Source: Paramacrobiotus richtersi (lineage: Eukaryota > Tardigrada > Eutardigrada > Parachela > Macrobiotidae). Taken from it: a stretch of DNA of 23,151 nt. Shown here one piece after another: positions 1-9,354 of the stretch (positions are counted from its first letter, which is position 1; each line of letters starts with the position of its first letter). Made by a program: the position numbers and the translations under genes. The stretch covers positions 1 to 23,151 of the forward strand of contig JAQGAU010000856.1 of the NCBI GenBank assembly GCA_034698045.1, in the 5' to 3' direction. A model generated the notes under the pieces. That model did not search any database and had not been told where the DNA came from. It was given only the letters and a program-made list of their open reading frames with translations.

Positions 1-1410
1 TGAAACATAAACAGCAACCGGCTGCCTTGCGCAGCATTAGAATTTACGTAATCGGTGAGTTTTGCTTGAAATTCTTGTTCAAGCTTTGTGCAAACGCTCC
101 ATACACTGAATTTCGACAGTTCACACAATAAATCTTCAACAGGTAAATTCAAATTAATTTGGTATGCAGTTGAGATCGAGTTCAAAAGGTTTTTTATCCA
201 GCAGCGGGACCGCCTTTTTCCAACTATGAGACTTTCGAGAAGCGCTTCTTTCAACAATGTATCGTTAGGTGCACGTAACAATTTTTCAAAGAATCGCACT
301 TGGTGCTTAATTTGTCGCAGACTGATAGGCTGTTCATTAAGCAGATAAAAAAGGGCGTTTGTGCTGGTACTGTTACGTAGACCAAAGACTTGCTTAAAAA
401 ACCGGACTTGTAATTTATCGACTTCGGTATACTTTCCACAAATTTCGGCACAGAAAACGCTTAATCCACCAACGGTACTTTCAAAGATCATCCGCACTAC
501 GTTCCACGCATAGCCAACTTTCAGGTTTGCGATTTTTTGCAGTGCTAAATTGTATGCTACTTTGATTCGATCAGACAGATGTTCAGCGGATTTTTTCAAA
601 TCGCATTTTTCATTCATTACAAACCCAAGGTATTTGAACTCTGTCACTTGTGAAATTGACTGTTTGCAAATTTCAATTTTGCAATTGAATTTCTTGCGCA
701 TGTCACCTTTCACAACCATACAAAACGATTTTTGGCAGTTGATCACCAACTTAGATTCTTCGGAAAAATTCTGCAAGCGATTTACAGATTCTTTCAACTC
801 GTTTTCATTATCGCTAATTAGAACAATATCATCTGCAAATTTCAACAAAAACACGGCATGTGACTTTAACCATATTCGACTTATTCGTCCTTCGCTGATA
901 TATTTCGTTAGTACATCGATGTAGATGTTAAAAAGCACTGCCGATGACGGGTCACCTTGCCGAACACCCTTATCCAGCGGAAAAAATTCAGAAAATTCTT
1001 TGTTCCACTTTACGCGATTACGTGCAGACGAATACATATTTTTCAAGAATGTTATCATTTTTCGAGAGATTCCCATTACGCAGAGGCGATTCCATAACAT
1101 TTGGTGGCAGACGTTATCAAAAGCACTAGTAAAATCAATGAAAGCAAGGAAAACAGGTTGTTTTTTGAAAGAATATTTTTCACAAATCGTATGCAAAATA
1201 AAAATCTGATCCGCCGTGCATCTCCCGGAGCGAAAACCACCCTGGTCATCTTCAATATTAGCCCAAAGTTCCAATCTTACCGCAACGGCTGAAGACATAA
1301 TACGCACTGGCAAAGGTTCGACAACGATTGGGCGACAATTAGCCGGTTGATAGTGCATGATGCGCACACTGCGCATCGCACACACGAAATCGGTGTTTCG
1401 AGTCTCGTTC
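1..1410 (-). CDS. LINE (non-LTR retrotransposon) reverse transcriptase, partial, runs off left edge
   Basis: The minus-strand frame stays open from about 1445 to the window edge, about 480 codons. It reads as a non-LTR reverse transcriptase. In order: RPI at about 1340, QGGFRSGR with TADQIF (1205-1245), FIDFTSAFD (motif A, about 1113-1140), GVRQGDPSSAVLFN (about 927-968), the catalytic FADDIVLI (about 816-840), and a FKYLG-type motif (624-638), followed by a thumb-like C-terminal part. Motif A Asp and FADD are both present, so no catalytic residue is obviously lost in this part. The endonuclease domain is not seen. Upstream of the RPI motif the frame runs into a MITE and then a stop at 1558, so the copy is probably 5' truncated or broken. 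I cannot name the LINE clade securely; I/Jockey/CR1-like is plausible. It lies beyond the 3' end of SMYD gene 1 on the same strand. Confidence 0.88.
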
Positions 1411-1504
1411 GGCTGTATATGTACCTCATAACTCATAATTGGTGGTCATAACTCATAAGTCATAACTCATAACCCATTATGAGTTATGAGGTACATATAT
1501 AGCC
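1411..1504. mobile_element. 94-bp palindromic MITE with 9-bp target duplication
   Basis: The ends are inverted repeats of about 30 bp with two mismatches, reading inward from GGCTRTATATGTACC. The element is flanked on both sides by GTCTCGTTC (1402-1410 and 1505-1513), an exact 9-bp target-site duplication. Several copies of CATAACTCATAA lie inside. A 9-bp duplication and no coding capacity fit a Mutator-like or similar non-autonomous DNA transposon; that family assignment is inference. It lies at the 5' end of the LINE RT frame. Confidence 0.8.
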
Positions 1505-1513
1505 GTCTCGTTC

Positions 1514-2567
1514 ACTGAAAAGTGGAAAAGTTGTTCGGAAAACACGAAAAACGGGGATTACGAATAAACTTCAGCCACGAGAGATATAACCAGCGCAGAG
1601 AGCACATGGTCAGTAGGTTGAGATGTGAAACGGCTCAGTTCCACTATCAGGCCAAATTTGGTACCGGAGCCTGTTGATCATCAGCTAGAGATTCGCCCAG
1701 TCTGATCCCTTCTGTCGAAAGAGGCTAGAGAAGCGGACTGCACAAAGCCGCTGGTATTTCACGTTTATGTTTGTCCGCTGGTCATTGCGATGGTAAGCTA
1801 CTAAGCCGATGCTTAATATCGGCTAACCATATACTAATGTCCGGCTTACCATGCGCTCGCTATCGGCCTGCCACAAAATAGTAAGCCATAACATAAAAGA
1901 CGGGAGACAGGTAGCAAGCGGCCAGCTCGAGCTTGACCGAACGGACACCGGCCGCTGTACTCCAATACAGACAGATGCCGCATGCGACTGGTTTCGTAGC
2001 CGATTATTCTGATGTCTGCACCACACCGTAAAAAAACTCTGATCCACGCGGCACGCATCGTACAATGCACTGTGATAACTCATTTTGTAGAGAAAATGCT
2101 AGTCTATTATACTGCCTGTTTTCGTAAATGTGTCCCGATCTGTCTCAGGGTATCACAAAGCACTTGTCCAGTCGAGAGAATTAACAGCAATTCCCAGATA
2201 AACGCCACATTTGTTTTGGGCTTACAGCCCGCTCGTTCTTCTGGGATAACAATTTTGGTTCTTTCTTCATGTTTGAACTTTTATTGAATCCCAGATGTGT
2301 CAATTTGCGCTGAGCTCTGTCTATTATTGCGCAATCTGCCAGATTAACAATAATACCGTAACTCGAACAGATTAATTCTACGTACAGGACTAATCGTAAA
2401 TTCGTATTATCAAGCAAGATGCATAGTGAGCATGTACAGTAAACATGAACGAAAGTACTTGCTTCAGCAGCCTGCAGGGCGTGCCTCGTGAAGAGCAACG
2501 ATAAAAGTACACGGAATACTTGATGTATATACTTGACAGAAACAAACCATGACAGATGTTGCAAAGC
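1514..2567. other. No gene recognised; 3' flank of SMYD gene 1
   Basis: I see no coding frame with family resemblance here. A weak inverted repeat (ATGGTAAGC near 1791 against GCTTACCAT near 1845) is the only structure. From about 2500 the sequence resembles the 3' flank of gene 4 near 11790-11850, with the shared stretch ATGACAGATGYTGCAAAG. That indicates duplicated 3' flanking or UTR sequence. Confidence 0.5.
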
Positions 2568-5238
2568 TTAATCAATGCAAATCCCGCGCATTTCTGCCAA
2601 GATCAGTTTTGCACTGGCATAGGCTTTCCGACTCATCTTCGTCGGACCGGAATCCGTCCCGTACACTGTACTATAGATCTCCAACGACTCCTTGCAGCAA
2701 TCCAGCCAAAACTGAAAGTCATCCAGGAATGCCACTGCGATGCGCTGGATATCCGCAGGTTGCCGCTTTAAAGGTCGCACGGAAGTCAGATAGTCAATCG
2801 GACACGCACTGGCTTTGTACAGATACAGGGCACGTCGGATGTGGTACTTGGGAATAAGGGCCCTGCAAACGAAGAAGGCTGCAACCGCGCAGTGAGATCA
2901 TGAAAGGTCTACGTTGAAAAACAGGTAACAAATTGTGCAATGACGGTAATCGTAGTTACAGGTTGTAAGTTCTTACAACAAGCGCAAGTTTTCGTCAAGA
3001 GTTATGGTTTAATATGTTCAGAATCCAGTTAACTAACAATAATCCGATGTAGTTTTGTAGTTTACAGTTTATAGAAACAAAGCGGTAGGTCACAGTACAC
3101 GTAATAAAGGACCTCTACCTTATAACGCCGACAAGCTCGCGCTGCAGCGTCCAAGCCGCATCAAAGTGCCCTTCTATGCGATGATATGTTGCCCGATCCC
3201 ATCCAATAAGAAAGCGAATATGCGCATCTTTATGCACGATACCCGCAGCGTCCATTTCTGCCAACAGTGCTCCATTCTGCATGATTTCCTGGTATTCGCC
3301 CAGAAACGGGGAATTTGCCCGGATTTTGTCAAATTTGTCCAGGAAACGTCTAAACTGATTCCTGCGGTAGGCATTAATGGCTCCGCACTGTGGACACTGC
3401 TTGTGGGCGCGGTCATCGCTAGGAATACGTTCCGTGCAGCCGGGTGTTCCGCATGTCAAGGGGCTGATCTCCGCATCCTGTACAGCGCACATCGAGTATT
3501 TATCACGATATTTTGAGTGCAAACACGTATACGGCAAACAATGATATCAATACAATGCAATGCAATCAATACAATACAATGATAGACAATGATATGTTGA
3601 AGATCATTGTTTTCATATTATATTATGGTTTATAGTTAGCTTTTATTTTATGTACATACATACTTGGGTACAGTACTTGTCTACGCATACTTTAGGATCT
3701 GATTCAAAGGGTTCTTAATGTATATACAGTTAAAACATGGATTGTCCTCAGCTACCTACATATTCAGAAGTGCACTTTGGACAGTTGCATGGGCGCAGGT
3801 ACATCTCCAGAAAGAGGCTTTGGCGCTCCTCCAAGGTCAAAAAGAAGGGATTCCGTATCAGTTCACTGTACCGCAGCTGAAAAGCACGTAGAATGTGTAC
3901 AGCAGAGACAGGGAACACAGCCATATCCGACCTACATCGCTCAGTCCTTTATAATGCGGAATATTCTCCGACGCGTGAACAACGAGATTCCGTCCCCGGA
4001 AATCCATGACCACGTTGCTGTCCCAGCAGACGGGCGTCATGGTTCGATATGGCGCCTGTGGAATGAGTGCCGCTCCAATACAACGGTCTTTGAAGCCGGC
4101 ATTCAGAACTGGGAAGGCGTTGTACTGGACAATTCGCAGATACTTCAAGAAATCAGGTTTCGATGAGAATGGATTGAAACCCGGAAATAAGCGCTCGGGG
4201 TCGTCGTGCTTTAACCTACGTGAAAATTCAGGGCTCACTAGATGTACATATAGTATAGAAGAAAAGTCCCTACACGTACGCATCAGGCTGCCAAGTGGCA
4301 TGGTTACAGCTGGCCTTTGGACGGACCGGAAGCGCGCCCAGAATGTCGCGAGCCGTTTTCTTTTCCAGTCCAGCAATTTCCTCCATTACCTCCATCTGGA
4401 ACATCAACGAAATCATATACCGTAATTAATCGTACTACACATGGCAGTATGTTAACTGTAGGCTAATCGTTGTCTTGTATTGCTCGTCAATCGTCGTTAG
4501 AACAAATAATTATAATAACTAGAAAATTGCGTTATCTAATCAAATACATAGACCAGTCATGTAGTTTAAAAGGTCAACTGAGACCGCAGCAGTCGGAGAT
4601 TTTGTGAATTATTTTAAGGTATGCGTTATAGTAAAAACTTGTAATAAGATCATACATGTTGCAGCAAACGCAACTTTACTTTAATTTTTCTTGCAATTTT
4701 GGACATCAAGAGCAGACATGCCGATCCTTGCAGTGCGTCGTGTGAACCGATAATCTTCGGAGTTACAGCCATAGCGCAGTCCACCTTTTTCAGCATGGCA
4801 CATTCCATTTTATGCTCCTTCTTCCAGTCCGTCGCCTGTATAATGCATTCATTGGGACCATGAGTACAACCAGCGGCAAGTGTTGGAAAGGCATATGCTC
4901 TTTATAATATGACTTTAGTGGTGTGCGAATAAAAAGTGTTGAAATGAAAATACATACTACTGTACATAGAGAGAAAAGAATTTGCAGAATTAAATTTGTG
5001 TAGCAACCGCATAACATTTTTTAAACAATCACACAGTAATGAAAAGACTCTTTCTTACCTGACAGTTGGTGTCGCAGTATCGATGAAGTCTACAGCCCGA
5101 GCAGACCCGCAAATCTTTCCGCTGGGAAAAACAGTAGGCGCAATATTGTCCATATTCAGTACGAGTGCTCAAGCACCACACCCACGGCTCGTGCGAAAAG
5201 ATCAAATCTCCCGATGAATATGAGCGCTGTGAATCCAT
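2568..5238 (-). CDS. SMYD-like SET/MYND-domain protein, gene 1 (subfamily A), 7 exons
   Basis: Exons in order: 5059-5238, 4680-4835, 4280-4395, 3936-4215, 3760-3876, 3119-3477, 2568-2862, giving about 500 aa. All introns are GT...AG and all phases agree with gene 4. Exon 1 holds the half-SET motif GDLIF and the first six MYND cysteines (CAYC, CSGC, YCDTNC); exon 2 supplies the last His and Cys (KKEHKMEC). Exon 3 is the helical SET-I segment. Exon 4 is the SET core, with TPVCWDSN (4014-4040) where SMYDs normally have NHSCxPN. Exon 5 begins LRYSEL, which keeps the SET tyrosine, and ends in CNCPKC (post-SET). Exon 6 has C-x4-C-x13-C-x2-C and helices; exon 7 is TPR-like. Family members methylate lysines on histones and other proteins, but loss of Asn-His argues against normal SAM binding here. 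The start codon is the Met conserved with gene 4; an extra upstream exon cannot be excluded. Confidence 0.85.
3540..3597. repeat. Short AT-rich tandem repeat in intron 5 of gene 1
   Basis: The units CAATA and CAATG recur imperfectly here, as in ATACAATGCAATGCAATC, flanked by GATATCAATA and GATATG. It looks like a decayed microsatellite inside the intron between the post-SET exon and the exon-6 Cys4 exon. No function is suggested. Confidence 0.5.
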
Positions 5239-5996
5239 GACAATGTTGGCCGTCGCTTCCGGGAGTACGGAACTCGAACGACAAACACAAACTCTGGATG
5301 TGCTGTAATTTCCAAAAGAAGCCACAAACTGTCGAAAATGAAAATCCCCCAACTGTCTTCTTCAGCAATGCAGTAGAGAAAAAATACAATCATGGAGGCA
5401 TTCATGTACCGCGTTTTTCTCTCGATGGCCAGGTTAGTATTTCAGCGCATACAGACGCGAAGAACAGACGCATTCGCTGCGCATCGGTTTGACATACTTG
5501 TCGATTTCTTGGAAAAAAGTCTGTTTTGAAAGAATTTTCTGTTACGGACGCAGGTGCATCCTCATTTCCATCGCCCTCTCTAGTCTCTACCTGTTCAACG
5601 CTAATTACACAGACTTCGACTTTCTGCAAGACATCTGAGAATCTGAGATACACTAGACCTGAGTAGACTAGGAGACAGGCAAACATCAATATCTTCCGTG
5701 AAATGTCTGCACTCTGATGGATACAGCGAGTGACCCGATGAATAGTGTACGTCGTATACAACTTTTATTCGTACTTGTTGCAACAAGAAATAATATTTTC
5801 TTCAATCGAGACGTCTACTGACTCGGGGTTCTGGAGAACGAAAACGTTTAATTCTTATAGTTATCTGCATGATTGCAACTGTCACTGGATTAACGTCTGC
5901 AAGATCATGTCCAACAAAAGAGTTGGGTATACACATAGAAAAGTAGGCAATAAAACTGGTATATTTCCTGTACAAGAAAAGTAAACATTACTTGTA
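5239..5996 (-). repeat. Duplicated 5' flank of subfamily A genes, followed by B-type 3' flank
   Basis: This stretch upstream of gene 1 matches the stretch upstream of gene 4 (14626-15420) in order. Shared blocks include CTGCGCATCGGTTTGACA, TGTCGATTTCTTGGAAA and the stretch around TTTTCATTTTCGACAG. The homology runs about 500 bp past the start codon, so promoter and upstream DNA were duplicated with the gene. A further imperfect match lies at 21700-22000. The short ORFs here are not conserved in frame between copies. No TATA box can be assigned with confidence. Confidence 0.6.
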
Positions 5997-6912
5997 CTAC
6001 TGCTCTTCACGAAGATGATAGCACTGAACTATTAATGGACAACAAATACAAACTCGTGTTCTGCACCAATAACATGTTCTGCAAATCCCGCGCATTTCTG
6101 CCAAGATCAGTTTTGCACTGGCATAGGCTTTCCGACTCATCTTCGTCGGACCGGAATCCGTCCCATACACTGTACTATAGATCTCCAACGACTCCTTGCA
6201 ACAATCCAGCCAAAACTGGAAGTCATCCAGGAATGCCACTGCGATGCGCTGGATATCCGCAGGTTGTCGCTTTAAAGGTCGCACGGAAGTCAGATAGTCA
6301 ATCGGACACGCACTGGCTTTATACAGATACAGAGCACGACGGATGTGGAACTTGGGAATAAGGGCCCTGCAAACGAAGAAGGCTGCAATGAGATCGGGAA
6401 AGGTCTACGTTGAAAAACAGCTAACAAATTGCGCAGTTACGATAATCGTAGCTACAAGGTTGTAAGTTCTTACAACAAGCGCAAGTTTTCGCCAAGAGTT
6501 ATGGTTTAATCTGTTCAGAATCCAGTTAACTGAGCCGATGTAGATTTGTAGTTTACAGTTTACAAAAACAAAGCGTTGGGGCACAGTAAATGTAGGGCAC
6601 TAAAGGCCGACCTTTACCTTATAACGCCGAAAAGCTCGCGTTGCAGCGTCCAAGCCGCATCAAAGTGCCCCTCTATGCGATGATACGTTGCGCGATCCCA
6701 TCCAAAAAAAATGCGAATATGCGCATCTTTATGCACGATACCCGCAGCATCCATTTCTGCCAGCAATGTTCCATTCTGCATGATTTCCTGGTATTCGCCC
6801 AGAAACGGGGAATCTGCCGGATTTTGCCAAATTTGTCCAGGAAACGCCTAAACTGATTCCTGCGGTAGGCATTGATGGCTCCGCACTGTGAACACTGCTT
6901 GTGGGCGCGGTC
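5997..6912 (-). pseudogene. Copied 3' end of a subfamily A SMYD gene (exons 6 partial and 7)
   Basis: The block from about 6078 to 6912 is a near-identical copy of 2577-3417, the last intron plus flanking exons of gene 1. The copy of exon 7 (5997-6366) keeps its acceptor but loses the normal C-terminus ICID-stop. It runs into about 25 unrelated residues because the sequence switches at about 6078 to DNA resembling the 3' flank of B-type genes. Exon 6 (6618-6912) stops abruptly inside the Cys4 motif and has a 1-base deletion in the run GCCCGG, seen as GCCGG near 6813, which shifts the frame. No exon 5 precedes it. It is a recent duplication fragment, not a working gene, although exons of gene 3 lie just upstream on the same strand. 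Confidence 0.8.
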
Positions 6913-6963
6913 AAAACAAAACACTGCTTATTACGCTAATGCCAAACGATACAGCTTTTGAAG

Positions 6964-7093
6964 ACTGAGCAGAGACGAAGCGAAGCGCGTTGCGCAACTG
7001 AAGAAAATCAAAAGCGGATCCAGCACACATGAAAAGCAGCCCTCGCTGCGGTCTTCATCGCCAGAATCAGCGGAGGGCGATTACCTAGTTTAA
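6964..7093 (+). CDS. Possible captured C-terminal exon of an unrelated gene
   Basis: A plus-strand frame of 42 codons starts after a possible splice acceptor (TTTTGAAG before 6964) and ends at TAA 7091-7093. A polyadenylation-type AATAAA follows at 7166-7171. It begins LSRDEAKRVAQLKK, is basic and then serine-rich, and ends EGDYLV. The composition looks like a protein tail and not like random translation, but I do not recognise the family, and no upstream exon is visible because the sequence before it belongs to the SMYD fragment ending at 6912. It may be a fragment of another gene captured at the recombination breakpoint. Confidence 0.25.
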
Positions 7094-7436
7094 CTTACAA
7101 TCATAAGGGAAAGGCCGAACATACCAAATCATCTCACACGTAAGCATTTTTGATCCGGAGTTACGAATAAATACGCGTTTCATATCAATATGATCTACTA
7201 AATACTATAATTAAGGGGTAATTTTTAAAAAAAATACCAAACTGAAACAATGAAAAGTTATGGATTGTCAGTTGTCAGTAAGCAGAACCATGTTATAAAT
7301 TTAACTATCGCGAGGAAAGCTTTTTAGCATTACCCTACGTAAATTACGCTACGCATGTTAAAGCCATAAAATCGAAAATGAACGCCTACAGTACATGTGA
7401 ATCTGCGTACTACGTTTGGTGAAAGAAGGTGCTTAC
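7094..7436. other. Non-coding stretch where exons 5-7 of gene 3 are missing
   Basis: I read both strands here looking for the post-SET exon (C-x-C-x2-C after an LRYSEL-like start) that should follow exon 4 of gene 3, and found none. The stretch is AT-rich. It contains the AATAAA at 7166 and nothing else I can name. Confidence 0.5.
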
Positions 7437-8056
7437 ATCATTTAGTCCAGTAAAATGAGGAATATGTTCTATCGCGTGCACAACTAGAGCCCGCCCATTG
7501 AAGTCCATGCTGACGTTGCTGTCCCAGCATACCGGTGTCATCGTTTTGATAAGGATTTGCGGGAAAAGTGCAGCGCCGATTACGCGATCCTTTGCGCCTG
7601 GAAGAATGATTGGAATGGCATTGCACCAAACAATTTTCAAGCCATCCGACAATTTTGGTCGGCTGGCATCTGATTCCGGTCCCGAGCAAAATCCAGCGTA
7701 AAGGCTGCTCCATTTCTTTTTTTGGATTCTAGGTATCATGAAGTTGGTGATATAAACTGACAAATGCGTTATAGAAATTCCGTGAATACAAGCTCGCAAT
7801 ATCGCACCTGTCAGTATCCATCTTGACCTCCGGGTCTAACGCTGACGGATCTGGAAACAGAGCCAAAATCTCCTCTGCTGACTTTTTCCCCAGTCCTGTC
7901 AGTTCATCGCGCACTTTTTGCTGGAAAGTGGAAACACGAGCGACTATATACGATATACTAAGTCTTTGCATGCATGACTCCACGTATTCAAAACGCAACC
8001 CAGAGCCAAAAATCTTGAAGATTTACGTTAGCACAGTTCCAAATTTTAACGGAAAT

Positions 8057-8160
8057 AATGTCCCGCGTAATAAAAGCCCTACCCGGATCCGGTATTTGCC
8101 ATTTTTGCCGGGAAATAATATCCGGGTAGGGACTTATTACGGATCCGGGGGGACATTTTG
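8057..8160. repeat. Imperfect inverted repeat, MITE-like, in intron 2 of gene 3
   Basis: The left arm reads AATGTCCC then TAATAA then CCCTACCCGGAT. The right arm returns ATCCGGGTAGGG, TTATTA, and GGGACATT in inverted order. The arms are about 40 bp with several gaps, and an AT-rich centre separates them. No clear target duplication is visible. It is probably an old non-autonomous DNA element. Confidence 0.5.
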
Positions 8161-8433
8161 TCGGAGAGGGGCATAAATTGCCGCATAATTGCCAGTTACA
8201 TATGTTGTCCCAGTGTCAGTTTGTGCGCAGTGCGCTCGTAGCGGATGTTGCGTAGTATGGTTAAAACGTTTAAGTACAGAGTCTGTAGAGATACTTCCCC
8301 AAAACCGTCGTCTCTATCCAATTTGCATGGGCGGTATATTAATAAATGAGCAGAAATATATGCACAGAGATGCCATGCGCAGCAGGAAACGGTGTCCTTA
8401 GTGGGCCTACACCTTTAGCAGGAAGGAACTAGA

Positions 8434-8504
8434 AGAGTATTTTAGTTTTATTATAACTTCAGGTTGCGTCGCAACCTGAAGTTATAATAAAACTAAGATA
8501 CTCT
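8434..8504. repeat. 71-bp near-perfect palindrome
   Basis: Two arms of about 34 bp (8434-8468 and 8470-8504) differ at one position and close on a single base at 8469 (GGTTGCG T CGCAACC). The outer ends read AGAGTAT and ATACTCT. Transcribed RNA from either strand would fold into one long hairpin. There is no obvious target-site duplication, and the loop is too small for a typical miRNA precursor. It is most likely a foldback element. Confidence 0.75.
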
Positions 8505-8721
8505 TTGTTTTTAATTTTGCCATAGATTCGGAGCAAGTAGGACTATATTTACGGGGCTTGAATACCCGCTGAAGATGCGCATATTCAGAAGAAAAAACGT
8601 AAAATGGTATTCGGAACTGAGTGCTTACACAATGCAATATTATGGTTAGGCATTATAGGGAAACTTTGAAAGCAGTGAAAATTTCTAAACCCAAGTTCAG
8701 TGGGACTTTGTTAGTATGTTA

Positions 8722-8885
8722 GGGTGGGTCTCGAATTCGAAGCGAATCTCGATACAGTACGGAGGCGTGGCTAAACGAAGATACGGTTCGCGAAGCCACC
8801 TCATGAGGTGGTTACGGCGCCGTACCATTCGTTTAGCCACGCCCGCGTACCGTATCGAGATTCGCTTCGAATTCGAGACCCACCC
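8722..8885. mobile_element. 164-bp foldback MITE with TTA target duplication
   Basis: The element starts GGGTGGGTCTCGAATTCGAA and ends with its exact inverse. The two halves match for most of their length (about 70 bp each) around a GC-rich centre (CCACCTCATGAGGTGG). TTA flanks both ends (8719-8721 and 8886-8888). Full-length palindromic structure with a 3-bp TTA duplication fits a PIF/Harbinger-type non-autonomous element; that family call is inference. It lies in intron 2 of gene 3. Confidence 0.75.
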
Positions 8886-9354
8886 TTAGTCTGCCGTACT
8901 GAGCAAAACTGACTTGAGCAAAGCTGACTAGCGAATTTAGCGAAATTAACTGTCACATGCTAGTAAACATTGTGTCAGTCACCCAGCACATTTCAGTAAT
9001 CGTTGCAAATTGCAATAATCGGAAGTCCGGAACCCACAGAAATTGACAGCAAAACTTTAGTAATGAATACGTGTTAAATGTTAATGTTTACAAATTTCCA
9101 GTCAACAGCATGAAATACAGATATACCTTAAGTTTCCTGGAAATCTTCGCCATGAGGGCAACCATTACGTATCCGTTAATAGAGGCCGGGTCGATCCCAT
9201 TATAACCAGTGGGGGTTTCACAAGTCTGCGCCATCTTCGCAGGTTGACGCATTTGTCTGAGCATGTCACATTCCCATTTATGTTCCCTTTTCCAGTCTGC
9301 CGCCTGAAGGAATAGTGGAACACATACAGGTACGTACTACGAACTACTAAATTC

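Noticed and set aside
550-1292. Overlapping plus ORFs at the left edge
   Set aside because: All are shadows of the minus-strand LINE RT frame, which carries real RT motifs.
1790-1854. Inverted repeat ATGGTAAGC/GCTTACCAT
   Set aside because: Only 9-base arms with a 45-base spacer and no target duplication; not convincing as an element.
3540-3597. CAATA/CAATG repeats as a possible CRISPR-like array
   Set aside because: Units are too short and irregular, without spacers; the genome is eukaryotic.
3858-4376. 172-codon minus ORF taken as a single protein
   Set aside because: It is exon 4 of gene 1 with read-through of introns 3 and 4. Splice sites and the other copies place the exon at 3936-4215.
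5402-5761. 119-codon minus ORF upstream of gene 1
   Set aside because: The homologous flank of gene 4 does not keep the frame, and there is no family resemblance; treated as non-coding duplicated flank.
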